Shown: positions 13,784 through 21,573 of the stretch, piece after piece | How the letters are laid out: each line of letters begins with the position of its first letter | How positions within the stretch are numbered: the stretch's first letter is position 1 | Virus record (IMG/VR): IMGVR_UViG_3300022707_002252 | Location: 1-30,066 of that record | Reading direction: 5' to 3' (one strand) | DNA: 30,066 bases | Source of the DNA: a virus | Program-made: the position numbers and the translations under genes | The notes under the pieces: generated by a model | Databases searched by the model: none | What the model saw: only the letters and a program-made list of their open reading frames with translations | Told to the model about the DNA's origin: nothing

Positions 13784-14697
13784 CTATTACTGAAAACTGC
13801 CTCGTTCCAGATATGAACGAAAACGACTATCATAACGACCCTTGCGAAACTATATCTTTGTCCTCGGGAATGGCTAAGGGATTAATTTATAAAACTGAGC
13901 TGCAAGTAAAGCTTGGTAGTAGACGGCTTAGCCCAGACATTAAACAGAAAACAACCGATGCTATGAATCTTGGTAATTTGTGTCATGCAAAAATATTAGG
14001 TCAAGCAGATCCTTATGAGATAGCACCATATGACAGTTGGCGTACTAAGGAGAGTAAGGAGGCAAAGCAATCTATATTGGACGCTGATAATATACCCCTT
14101 AATGAAACTGAGGCTAGCCGTATATTGCCAGGATTAGCAGCAATGCATGAGCGGTTAAATGATCAGCTTTCGGAATATCCTAAATACAGCAATATATTTG
14201 ACAATGGACACGCTGAGGTATCTGGATTTGGTCATGACGGAGATTTCTGGAATAGAGCTAGATTTGACTGGATAACCGACGACGGATTACTCATTGATTA
14301 TAAAACTACCGGAACCTCTATAGCCTCATGGGAAAAGAATCAGCTTTGGGCCGATGGTGGATTTATTCAGGAAGTTCATTATAGAAAAGTATACGAGCTT
14401 GCTACAGGCGTAAAACCTAAGGGATTTGCATACATCGTACAAGAGAGCTTTGCCCCATATCTTATGCGTGTTGTAGTAATTGATCGGAGCTTTAGGGAAG
14501 AAATAGAGCGCCGGTATGAGTATGCAAGGCAACGTTTTATTAATTGTCTTAATACTGACGAATGGAGAGGACACCCGCCTGTCGTATGTCATTCCTACCC
14601 TGCTCCATGGGTTGTTAGTTCATGGGAGATAACAGACGCAGAAGAGGAAATGAAGCAGGAGTCTGAGCCTGCTCAAGATTTGTCAATGGCTGGTTAA
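13780..14697 (+). CDS. PD-(D/E)XK exonuclease (RecE/DUF3799-like)
   Basis: 5'-3' DNA exonucleases of this fold generate single strands for phage recombination. The motifs are in order: GNLCHAK (65-71, containing the helix His), RFDW (161-164), LIDYKTT (171-177, the D-x-K metal site) and QEVHYRKVY (197-205). At 305 aa the length fits the PDDEXK_12 group. It starts after the AAAGGCTGAAA leader, and the paired ATPase at 14814 completes an exonuclease-annealase type module. No rest of RecE is present. Confidence 0.85.
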   Translation: MTITENCLVPDMNENDYHNDPCETISLSSGMAKGLIYKTELQVKLGSRRLSPDIKQKTTDAMNLGNLCHAKILGQADPYEIAPYDSWRTKESKEAKQSILDADNIPLNETEASRILPGLAAMHERLNDQLSEYPKYSNIFDNGHAEVSGFGHDGDFWNRARFDWITDDGLLIDYKTTGTSIASWEKNQLWADGGFIQEVHYRKVYELATGVKPKGFAYIVQESFAPYLMRVVVIDRSFREEIERRYEYARQRFINCLNTDEWRGHPPVVCHSYPAPWVVSSWEITDAEEEMKQESEPAQDLSMAG

Positions 14698-14702
14698 TTT
14701 AG

Positions 14703-14731
14703 TTGACTTAGTATACTAAACCGAGTATAAA
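14703..14731 (+). promoter_or_regulatory. Rightward promoter with operator palindrome in the spacer
   Basis: TTGACT (14703-14708), exactly 17 bases, TATAAA (14726-14731). TTAGTATACTAA at 14708-14719 is a perfect 12-bp palindrome sitting inside the spacer, so a bound protein would block polymerase. It drives the ATPase and DEDDh genes separately from the upstream transcript. Confidence 0.8.
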
Positions 14732-14733
14732 TA

Positions 14734-14792
14734 AATGGCTTTGGGTAGTTAGATAGGCGCTCTTTGAGAAACCTCTGCTACTTGAAGCCATT
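14734..14792 (+). promoter_or_regulatory. Structured leader of the ATPase gene
   Basis: AATGGCTT (14734-14741) is complementary to AAGCCATT (14785-14792), with GTAG/CTAC pairing nested inside. Transcription probably starts near 14738, so the first stem may lack its outer pairs. It holds a 5-codon mini-ORF (ATG at 14735). A regulatory role is speculative. Confidence 0.3.
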
Positions 14793-14813
14793 AATTCTTA
14801 CAAAGGCTGAAAC

Positions 14814-15809
14814 ATGACATTTACATTTAAAAAAGCTGAGCCTACAGACGACAGGCTTATGATCGGCATGGTAGGGGCGAATAACTCAGGTAAAACTGCA
14901 AGCTCCTTAATGCTGGCTACTGGTGTTGTCCTGGAGGAAAAGGGGAGCGTAGACGATGGCGATATAATAGTCATTGATACGGAGAATCGGAGGTCTGCAA
15001 AATACAGTGGTGATTTTAATTTCATTCTCTGTGATTTTCAGCCTCCGTTTTCCCCTGAGAGATATTTAGAGGCATATCAAGCCGCGATTGCACAAAACCC
15101 TAAATTTATCATTATTGATTCTATGTCTCATGAGCATGAGGGTGTGGGAGGTGTATTAGAAATACACGAGGAATTTCTTAAACAGAAATGCGGAAATGAT
15201 TACAAAAAACGTGATCGAATGAATATGGTCGCGTGGGGAAGGGCTAAGAAAGGACGTAAGGCATTGATAATGCACGGTCTACAGCGTTCCACAATCCATA
15301 CTATTCTTTGTTTCAGGGCTAAAGAAAAGATAGCTATGGTCAAAGATGATAAAGGTAAGCAGCAAATAACTAACGATGGATGGGATCTTATAGGCGGCTC
15401 AGAATATGGTTATGAGCTTGATATAGTGTTTACTTTTCCTCCCAAGGCAGAGGGCCGTCCTGACTGGAAAGAAAAGAGTAGCCGTATTAATGATCTAAGC
15501 GGAGAGTTAAAAAAGCTGCTACATGGTACACCGCAAATTTCAGTTGAAACCGGCAAGGCTATAAAGCGTATTTCAAAGGTTGATGTTAGCGAAACAGGTT
15601 TCGGAGACACAACGCAAGAGCCTGAAACACCTAGATATATTAATGGCTCTCAGGTAAGTAAATTAAGGGACGAAATAATTAACGCCGGCATAACAGAAGA
15701 CGAATTTTGTCAGAAAATGGGAGTGGGGAAAATATTTGATGTTGTTGATAGCAAATTTGATAACGCTGTTAAAGGTCTGCAAACTAAGGCAAAAGAGAGG
15801 GCGGCATGA
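14814..15809 (+). CDS. P-loop ATPase, Sak4-like single-strand recombinase
   Basis: This 331-aa protein has Walker A GANNSGKT (residues 21-28), Walker B FIIIDS (98-103), and a RecA-fold core that includes DTENRRSAKY and the sensor-like THTILCFRAKEK. Such 'phage nucleotide-binding' proteins form the Sak4 group, RecA-like annealing proteins. A second C-terminal segment (SQVSKLRDEIINAGITEDEFC) is extra. Its neighbours are a processing exonuclease and a DEDDh exonuclease, as expected for a phage recombination module. The exact annealase role is inferred. Confidence 0.8.
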   Translation: MTFTFKKAEPTDDRLMIGMVGANNSGKTASSLMLATGVVLEEKGSVDDGDIIVIDTENRRSAKYSGDFNFILCDFQPPFSPERYLEAYQAAIAQNPKFIIIDSMSHEHEGVGGVLEIHEEFLKQKCGNDYKKRDRMNMVAWGRAKKGRKALIMHGLQRSTIHTILCFRAKEKIAMVKDDKGKQQITNDGWDLIGGSEYGYELDIVFTFPPKAEGRPDWKEKSSRINDLSGELKKLLHGTPQISVETGKAIKRISKVDVSETGFGDTTQEPETPRYINGSQVSKLRDEIINAGITEDEFCQKMGVGKIFDVVDSKFDNAVKGLQTKAKERAA

Positions 15810-16489
15810 AACTACGAGTAATAGATTTTGAGACTACTGGTATACCGAGCGAAAATGACGAAGAGCATAGCGTTTGTGAGGCTGCTTATGTGGATATAGA
15901 TGATAGTGGAAAGTTGCTTGAATCATATGCTTCTCTGGTTACACCGACCACAGAAATGAGTATAGAGGCCCTAGCTGTACACCACATAAATGATTTTACG
16001 GGCGCTATAACATGGGAAGAATCTCAAGAATGGTTAAATGCCGTTGGTAATGATGGGCCTTTAGTATTCGTAGCCCATAATGCCCCTTTCGAGAAAGAGT
16101 TTTTTGATCCTGATGGTAGCCGGTGGATTGATACATGGAAATGCGCGTTAAGGCTGTATCCGGATGCGCCGCGCCACACAAATCAGGTGCTTAAATATTA
16201 TCTGGGAATATCTGATAATGAATTACATCACCCGCCACATAGAGCATTGCCAGATTGTTACGTTACGGCAGAAATACTAAAGATTATGCTTGAACAGAAA
16301 TCAGTAGAAGATATGATTCGTGTCAGCAATGAGCCGCCATATTTAACAAAAATAGGCTTTGGAAAGCACGCTGGCGAGAAATTCAAAGACTTACCTGCCA
16401 GCTATCTTGATTGGCTATCCAAGCAGGACATGGACGAGGGTGTTATGGCTGCGGTCAAGAGAGTTAAGGGGGCACAGCGTAATGGCTGA
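15806..16489 (+). CDS. DEDDh 3'-5' exonuclease, ExoX-like
   Basis: MKLRVIDFETTG gives D7 and E9 of motif ExoI. VAHNAPFEKEFF (89-100) is ExoII, with Glu96 where Asp is usual. HRALPDCYVT holds His145 and Asp150 of ExoIII. Residues 183-215 (KIGFGKHAGEKFKDLPASYLDWLSKQ) are the small C-terminal domain of ExoX-type proteins. At 227 aa it is normal length. It overlaps the ATPase stop (ATGA). It probably trims single strands in recombination or replication. Confidence 0.9.
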   Translation: MKLRVIDFETTGIPSENDEEHSVCEAAYVDIDDSGKLLESYASLVTPTTEMSIEALAVHHINDFTGAITWEESQEWLNAVGNDGPLVFVAHNAPFEKEFFDPDGSRWIDTWKCALRLYPDAPRHTNQVLKYYLGISDNELHHPPHRALPDCYVTAEILKIMLEQKSVEDMIRVSNEPPYLTKIGFGKHAGEKFKDLPASYLDWLSKQDMDEGVMAAVKRVKGAQRNG

Positions 16490-16523
16490 GCGTTTTATTA
16501 GAGTTGGCAAATAAATAATATAA

Positions 16524-16552
16524 TTGATAAATGCCTTGTAAGCCCGTATGAT
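16524..16552 (+). promoter_or_regulatory. Strong rightward promoter for the signal-peptide gene cluster
   Basis: TTGATA (16524-16529), exactly 17 bases, TATGAT (16547-16552); predicted start near 16559, giving a leader of about 50 bases before ATG 16608, which has GAGG seven bases upstream. There is no phage operator palindrome in it, unlike 14703, so this cluster may be under different control. Confidence 0.72.
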
Positions 16553-16607
16553 TTAGGGGCATATGTACATATATATTAATTCTTAATCATAATTATGAGG
16601 CAATCAA

Positions 16608-17492
16608 ATGAAGTATTTTAAACACCTGGCGGTAATACTGGTCATAGTTCTATCGGCTTTGTCAGTAACGCAAATGGCTCATGCAGCTGCAAAAACCCGC
16701 GCAAACTTGCAAACTGATCTTCTTAACGGGAAAGAAACTAACTATAACGTCCATACAGACTTTGCAAACAAAACAACTATCAATGATAGTACGTTTAATC
16801 TGACTACTGACACTCTTGACGATATACCGGATGGATCGACTAACAGCCTGATCCCTGCCGCTGATGCTACATTGCTTGGAGCGATTACATCAAGCGCCGC
16901 CGAGCTTAATCTAAACGATGGCGCTGTTGCCGGTAATACCGTTGCCAGTAAAACCGCGCAGCTAGATGCTTCAAAAAGATTACAGACAGATGCGAATGTA
17001 GGCACAGCAGGAACGGGAGTTACCGCCGTTGAATTGGGAGATGGTATGAACCATGTTACGATTTTAACGCTTACCGCCGCCGCTCTTACCCCGACAATAC
17101 CCGCTGATGCTGAGGGTGCTGGTGTAATCCTTTATACGTTTCCTGCCGGTGTTTATATACTTACAGCTTGTCACATGGACGTAACAGCCTTTACCGCCGA
17201 TTCTGCGACTAACGCAGTTGATATGGGTATGGGTTCGTTGATTTCATCTGGTGATATTGCCACCCTGACAACTGCTGCTATGGAAGATTGTGTAACAGGT
17301 CAAACGGTTGCCGATATTTCAAGCCCCGCAACAGAGAAAAGCACTATTATGACAGCCGGTGCGCCGTTACTGTTTGAGGCCGGTGGTAGTCACGTTGTAC
17401 ATTTAAACGTTGCTGGTACATGGAATAACACAGTAGCAACAGCAGATGTAACTGGTACTGTTACACTTTACTGGACATTCTTAGGATCTTAA
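16608..17492 (+). CDS. Secreted fibre-like protein with signal peptide
   Basis: This is a 294-aa protein. A clear Sec signal peptide occupies residues 1-27 (charged start, hydrophobic VILVIVLSALSVTQM, cleavage after AHAA). Residues ~75-125 contain SSAAELNLNDGAVAGNTVASKTAQLDASK, a phrase common in phage tail-fibre and capsid-decoration proteins. A beta-rich C-terminal domain ends TGTVTLYWTFLGS. Finding a Sec signal on a virion-type protein is odd. It may be exported to the host envelope in infection or lysogeny. Confidence 0.8.
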   Translation: MKYFKHLAVILVIVLSALSVTQMAHAAAKTRANLQTDLLNGKETNYNVHTDFANKTTINDSTFNLTTDTLDDIPDGSTNSLIPAADATLLGAITSSAAELNLNDGAVAGNTVASKTAQLDASKRLQTDANVGTAGTGVTAVELGDGMNHVTILTLTAAALTPTIPADAEGAGVILYTFPAGVYILTACHMDVTAFTADSATNAVDMGMGSLISSGDIATLTTAAMEDCVTGQTVADISSPATEKSTIMTAGAPLLFEAGGSHVVHLNVAGTWNNTVATADVTGTVTLYWTFLGS

Positions 17493-17511
17493 TAATAGCC
17501 GCTATTGATTT

Positions 17512-17559
17512 AAAAACCCTTTCCGCTTATTCTTAATGGATAACAGAGAGGGTTTTTTT
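17512..17559 (+). terminator. Hairpin with T tract between two genes
   Basis: AAAAACCCT (17512-17520) and AGGGTTTTT (17549-17557) form a 9-bp stem. A second stem, TTATTC/GGATAA (17527-17543), closes inside it. Its 3' arm overlaps the AGAGAGGG ribosome site of the gene at 17560, so it could terminate transcription or mask that site; either would lower the next gene. Confidence 0.65.
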
Positions 17560-17889
17560 ATGAGAAATTTTATTAGAATTACAGCAGTGGCCGCTTTGAT
17601 TTGCTTTACAAGTCATGCAGCCATAGCCGCTCAGACCAAAGAAGCGACAAGGACTCGGGATGCATACGCGCCATTTGAGGAGCTTATAGCTATAACCCCG
17701 TCCTCTGCAACCATCTTTACCCCGCCTTTACGCGGTTGTATTGTAGAAGCAGCTGGAGATTTAGAAATAGCAACGATTAAGGGAGATTCTAACGTAGTTA
17801 TTACTGTTGTAGCCGGTCAATTAATACCGGCTCTAATAACTGAGGTTAGTGAAGTAGGCACAACTGCAACCGTTGTATGTGGTAGATAA
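17560..17889 (+). CDS. Small secreted protein with signal peptide
   Basis: This is a 109-aa protein from ATG 17560, chosen over ATG 17536 because AGAGAGGG lies seven bases upstream of it. The signal peptide MRNFIRITAVAALICFTSHAAIAA is cleaved after AIAA. The mature part has two Cys and a beta-rich repeat of short Val/Ile strands (FTPPLRGCIVEAAGDLEIATIKGD…VVITVVAG). It sits in a run of exported products. No family is recognised. Confidence 0.75.
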   Translation: MRNFIRITAVAALICFTSHAAIAAQTKEATRTRDAYAPFEELIAITPSSATIFTPPLRGCIVEAAGDLEIATIKGDSNVVITVVAGQLIPALITEVSEVGTTATVVCGR

Positions 17890-18092
17890 TGAGAAAAACA
17901 GGCTTTATATTACTGACATTTTTTATTATAACCTCAAGCGTTGCTTATGCTGGTATCGGTAGCGGTCTAAGCATATTCCAAAATGCTGTACATGGGATTG
18001 CTGCTATCTCTGGAGGTACAAATATGGAATGGGGCGATGGAACAAATATCCAATGGGGTGATGGTACAAATATGCAATGGAGTGGAAGTTAA
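17889..18092 (+). CDS. Secreted peptide with GDGTNxxW repeats
   Basis: This 67-aa protein has a signal peptide (MRKTGFILLTFFIITSSVAYA), then a short linker and three copies of an 8-residue repeat: GTNMEWGD, GTNIQWGD, GTNMQWSG. The DNA repeat has a 24-base period at 18015-18086. It overlaps its upstream neighbour by TAATG and the next by 1 base. Trp and Asn repeats suggest a small beta solenoid or surface-binding peptide. Function is unknown. Confidence 0.68.
   Translation: MRKTGFILLTFFIITSSVAYAGIGSGLSIFQNAVHGIAAISGGTNMEWGDGTNIQWGDGTNMQWSGS
18015..18086 (+). repeat. Three 24-bp tandem repeats in the small secreted-peptide gene
   Basis: Units at 18015-18038, 18039-18062 and 18063-18086 differ at few bases and each encode G-T-N-x-x-W-x-x. 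Being in-frame, unit gain or loss would change peptide length without a frameshift, a potential variation source. Confidence 0.8.
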
Positions 18093-19708
18093 TGAAAAAA
18101 CTATTATGCACAGTAATGCTGCTTTTCTTATGCACGTATTCTTCTTATGCACAAGCTGATTCAGTATGGGGATCAACAGATGCAGACGGACAAACTACTG
18201 AAATCAGAATAGGCGTTGATATTAGTGCCGCCGGAGTACCTAGCTTTTTTTCATTAACGCCATCTGTTGCAACTGGTATTTTCTTTAATGCATCCGGTAA
18301 TTTTGTTAATGATGCGGGATTTGTTTATGATAGCACAGACAATGATTTAAGTGTTTTGGGTAATATTGAGGCAACTGATTACTGTGATGAGGCGGGCGCG
18401 AATTGTAAAGACCCTGTAAATATCCTTGAAAATATTGCTGAAGACACCACACCTCAACTTGGCGGTGATCTTGACGGTCAAACATTTAAAATAGGTCTTG
18501 GTACTACGACTCCTGATCATGCTTTACAGATTACAGGAAATACTTTAGCAACATCGCGTTCCAAGATGGTGGGTATTGCTAGAGCATCCGGCCTTGCTCT
18601 ATTAAGAGTGAATAATACAGAAGCATCACCGAATGCCATAACAAGTGGGAATAAAATAGGTTTAATTCTATTTCAGGGACATGACGGAACGGTTGATACA
18701 GATTCCGGTGCAAGATTAACAGCAGTAGCTACGGAGAATTGGACCGCAACAGCTCATGGTGCAAAATTACAGCTAAGAACTGTTGATAATACAACCACGT
18801 CCGTAGATACGAGAATGACGATCGATCAAAACGGGCATGTCGGTATCGGAACGGATTCCCCCAACGCTTCCGCTTTACTTGATATATCAACAACAACTCT
18901 CGGCTTATTGTTTCCCCGATTGACTACTGCGGAAAGGGACGCGATTGGCAGTCCTGTTGCAGGTCTGACTGTTTACAATACAACCACAAACACGCTAAAT
19001 GCCTTCGATAGTACATGGGCCGGGCTTTTGATTGATAATATAGATGTAACCGTAGCTCAAGGGGGTACGGGCGCGGGTGATGCTCCGACAGCACTCAGTA
19101 ACCTGGGAGGAATCGGCGCTGCTACCAGCGATACCCTGACAAATAAAACATTTGATGCAAATGGAACGGGAAATAGTTTATCTAATGTTGAAACTGCTGA
19201 TATAGCGGCGGGGTCAAAATCCGGTAATGATGCAACTCTAATTACTGGAACTGCCGGAACATCTGGCAATCTGGCTCAATGGAATGCTGATGGCGATGCA
19301 GTAGATAGCAGCGTAGCCACATCAACTCTTGTTCTTGATGGTGAAGAAACAACAGCTTTATGCGTTCCCTTGGGTACTGAAACCGGATTACATACAACTG
19401 GCACAGCAAAATATACAATGCGTGCACCGGCGGCATTTACTGTTACAGCGGTCAGGGCTTCATTGAATGTAGCAGCTACAGGAGGCACTTTATTTACCGT
19501 AGATATTAACGATGGCGGCACTACTATATTATCAACAAAGATAACGATAGATGCCTCGGAAAAAACCAGCACTACGGCAGCAACAGCGCCAGTTATCTCA
19601 GATACCGCCATTGCCGATGATGCTGAATTGACATTTGATATTGATGCAATAGGATCAACATTAGCTGGTGAAGGTGGCAAAGTATGCGTAATTGGCACAA
19701 TAGATTAA
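18092..19708 (+). CDS. Secreted tail-fibre-like protein
   Basis: This is a 538-aa protein. A signal peptide, MKKLLCTVMLLFLCTYSSYA, opens the protein; the start at 18092 is fixed by a one-base overlap. Residues ~230-300 (TIDQNGHVGIGTDSPNASALLDIST…TERDAIGSPVAGLTVYNTTTNTL) and the GGTGAGDAPTALSNLGGIG region match long tail-fibre/adhesin sequence of phages. Many small Ala/Thr/Gly beta repeats follow. It could be an exported surface adhesin or a fibre with an unusual leader. Confidence 0.8.
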   Translation: MKKLLCTVMLLFLCTYSSYAQADSVWGSTDADGQTTEIRIGVDISAAGVPSFFSLTPSVATGIFFNASGNFVNDAGFVYDSTDNDLSVLGNIEATDYCDEAGANCKDPVNILENIAEDTTPQLGGDLDGQTFKIGLGTTTPDHALQITGNTLATSRSKMVGIARASGLALLRVNNTEASPNAITSGNKIGLILFQGHDGTVDTDSGARLTAVATENWTATAHGAKLQLRTVDNTTTSVDTRMTIDQNGHVGIGTDSPNASALLDISTTTLGLLFPRLTTAERDAIGSPVAGLTVYNTTTNTLNAFDSTWAGLLIDNIDVTVAQGGTGAGDAPTALSNLGGIGAATSDTLTNKTFDANGTGNSLSNVETADIAAGSKSGNDATLITGTAGTSGNLAQWNADGDAVDSSVATSTLVLDGEETTALCVPLGTETGLHTTGTAKYTMRAPAAFTVTAVRASLNVAATGGTLFTVDINDGGTTILSTKITIDASEKTSTTAATAPVISDTAIADDAELTFDIDAIGSTLAGEGGKVCVIGTID

Positions 19709-20823
19709 TAAAATCATTATCTGTTCTATTTCTTGTAAGCTTTCTGGCTATACAAGCGCATGCCGCTATATGGGTAGTTGGCAACTCATATGAAATAACA
19801 GCGGTTAGTGCGGCGGCACTGCCCGACGCTACATGTTTTCATTTAGATGTTACAAATATTGATTCCTATTTTGAAGATACGATTGATAATGCGGCGGCGG
19901 TTGATAAAGGTGGCGGCGAGGTAGGAATACCAATTACAGGCCATAATTTTATAGCGGGACAAGCTGTAACTATAGACGGCACTACCAGCTATGACGCAGA
20001 TGAGGCTATAGTTAGTGTTACCGCTAACGAAATTGTTATAACCGCCACCTTTGCCGTAGAAACATTTAGCGTTACCGACACTGTTAAAACACAGGAATGG
20101 CTTAATCTTGTAACTCCTGATGGTAGTTGCACAGGAAGCAAAACAGATTATGACGTGTTTCGTGGTGTTGATGCTACAGGAAGCACCGACGACCCGACTT
20201 TTTCGGGAACTATAGGTGATGATGCAGCCTTTCTTTCACATGATAGCACCGACTTCTTCACAGCCGCCGTATCCACAGGTGTTATATTTGATGACATGCA
20301 TAAAACCTCCGGTACTGGCTCCGGCCCGTTCTGGCTGGCTTATATAGCGCAGCCGGTAGCCAGCACTGTAGGAACGTTATGGGGCAATACAGATGGTGGT
20401 CAAAAAGGGGTAAGGTTGATACAAAACGCCACTGATAATTTACGTTTCAGACAAGACAATGATGGTACGGTCTTTAATGCAGAAATAGCGGCAACGGACA
20501 CCACTTCCGCAATACCATCTATTATTGTCCTCACATGGGACAGCACAAGCGCAGGCAGTGAACAATTTTGGGTAAATACAGAAACCGGATCAAATTGGAC
20601 TACATCATATGTACCCGATACAGTCACAGCAGAAAACGATATTGCCTTTCAGATAGCAGCAGCAGATAGCGCTTTTCTTGTTGCAAGCGGTCACAGGACA
20701 TACGGTTGGGTGGGAGGTACAGGCATATTAACTGATACAGAAATGGGCAATATGTGCGGTTTTCTTGAAACAGAGCATAACCGTGATTACGATGGAAATT
20801 CAACTATAGGGACCTGTGATTAA
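19684..20823 (+). CDS. Secreted beta-rich protein with lectin-like C-domain
   Basis: This is a 379-aa protein. It overlaps the upstream ORF by 25 bases and has a signal sequence (NRLIKSLSVLFLVSFLAIQAHA). The mature part starts with a small-beta domain. From about residue 170 it shows the spacing and Trp/Asp pattern of a concanavalin/LamG-like fold (DDPTFSGTIGDDAAFLSHDST, FWLAYIAQP, HRTYGWVGGTGILTDTEMG). This fold in phages is typical of receptor or sugar binding. Host export plus sugar binding suggests a surface role. The fold is inferred. Confidence 0.75.
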   Translation: MRNWHNRLIKSLSVLFLVSFLAIQAHAAIWVVGNSYEITAVSAAALPDATCFHLDVTNIDSYFEDTIDNAAAVDKGGGEVGIPITGHNFIAGQAVTIDGTTSYDADEAIVSVTANEIVITATFAVETFSVTDTVKTQEWLNLVTPDGSCTGSKTDYDVFRGVDATGSTDDPTFSGTIGDDAAFLSHDSTDFFTAAVSTGVIFDDMHKTSGTGSGPFWLAYIAQPVASTVGTLWGNTDGGQKGVRLIQNATDNLRFRQDNDGTVFNAEIAATDTTSAIPSIIVLTWDSTSAGSEQFWVNTETGSNWTTSYVPDTVTAENDIAFQIAAADSAFLVASGHRTYGWVGGTGILTDTEMGNMCGFLETEHNRDYDGNSTIGTCD

Positions 20824-21143
20824 TGAGAAACTTATCCGTCATTATGCTTTTTGTCTATGTGATGCTTTTGGCAATGCCTTCGTTTGCTGAAAGCACGTGC
20901 ATGACATGGCTTGTCACAGATGATGATAAATTTAGGGTTGCATATGCGTTAGAAGTAGGTGAAACCATAGCTCCCAGTAGCCTATTAAACGAAGCCGGAA
21001 CGCACTATCTTGCTTGTTCTTCACGTGTTACCGATACCCAAGTAGACACCTTAAAATCTGATAGATCAATTACATCAAAATCTGATGATATATCTAAAAC
21101 TGAGGGCTGGCCTGTTGGATGGGTAACAAAAACCGAACCTTAA
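20823..21143 (+). CDS. Small secreted protein
   Basis: This is a 106-aa protein with a signal peptide (MRNLSVIMLFVYVMLLAMPSFA) cut before ESTC. The mature domain (about 84 aa) has two Cys and an acidic/Ser-rich C-terminus (SDRSITSKSDDISKTEG). It overlaps its neighbour's stop. It is the last of the six signal-bearing ORFs. No family is recognised. Confidence 0.7.
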   Translation: MRNLSVIMLFVYVMLLAMPSFAESTCMTWLVTDDDKFRVAYALEVGETIAPSSLLNEAGTHYLACSSRVTDTQVDTLKSDRSITSKSDDISKTEGWPVGWVTKTEP

Positions 21144-21145
21144 TA

Positions 21146-21211
21146 ATGAAAAATGAACTTATAAAACTTAATATAATCACACCGGCTCTTGTAGAACAGA
21201 TTACAATATGA
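21146..21211 (+). CDS. Candidate 21-aa peptide
   Basis: The ORF encodes MKNELIKLNIITPALVEQITI. It occupies the only space between two genes and ends in an ATGA overlap with the M15 peptidase start, so it may couple translation. No other support. Confidence 0.3.
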   Translation: MKNELIKLNIITPALVEQITI

Positions 21212-21573
21212 ATTGGAATGATTATAAAAATTTCTCTAAATGTGAATTTGATTGCAGCCATACCGGAAAGAATAAAATGCGTCCTGAGTTTATCAGGGTT
21301 TTACAAGAGATAAGAAACGCTTCCAATAAACCTATGGTCATAAATTCAGGTTATAGGGATTTCACTCATCCGGAAGAAAGAAAAAAAGAAGATCCTGGAG
21401 AGCATTATTATGGCGTTGCTGCTGATATTTCGGTGTCTGGCTTAGATGCTATAGAGTTAATATCTATCGCACATGGTCATGGGATAAAAAGAATGGGCAT
21501 AGCAAGCAATTTCATTCATTTAGGAATAGGAGATAGAGAATTAAATTTTTCCGAAGCAATGTGGACTTACTGA
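21208..21573 (+). CDS. M15A peptidase, probable endolysin
   Basis: M15A enzymes cut D-Ala or related peptide links in peptidoglycan. This 121-aa protein has the zinc ligands His66 (GEHYYGVAADIS), Asp73 and His104 (FIHLGIGD), and the SGYRDF motif at 47-52. The length is normal for phage M15A. No signal peptide, so release would need a holin. It overlaps the oppositely oriented nuclease end by 7 bases. It begins the lysis region with the lipoprotein and XhlA-like genes. Confidence 0.88.
   Translation: MNWNDYKNFSKCEFDCSHTGKNKMRPEFIRVLQEIRNASNKPMVINSGYRDFTHPEERKKEDPGEHYYGVAADISVSGLDAIELISIAHGHGIKRMGIASNFIHLGIGDRELNFSEAMWTY

Noticed and set aside
1201-16489. Restriction, CRISPR-Cas, toxin-antitoxin or retron system
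   Set aside because: No reverse transcriptase, Cas, REase/MTase pair or recognised toxin motif was found among the translated ORFs; the nuclease genes are HNH and phage-type.
18015-18086. Mobile minisatellite or iteron
   Set aside because: Three in-frame 24-bp units fit an ordinary short protein repeat; there is no sign of movement or replication function.
19276-19698. Leftward 140-aa ORF in the fibre gene
   Set aside because: It is antisense to a well-supported fibre-like gene, low-complexity, and has no ribosome site.
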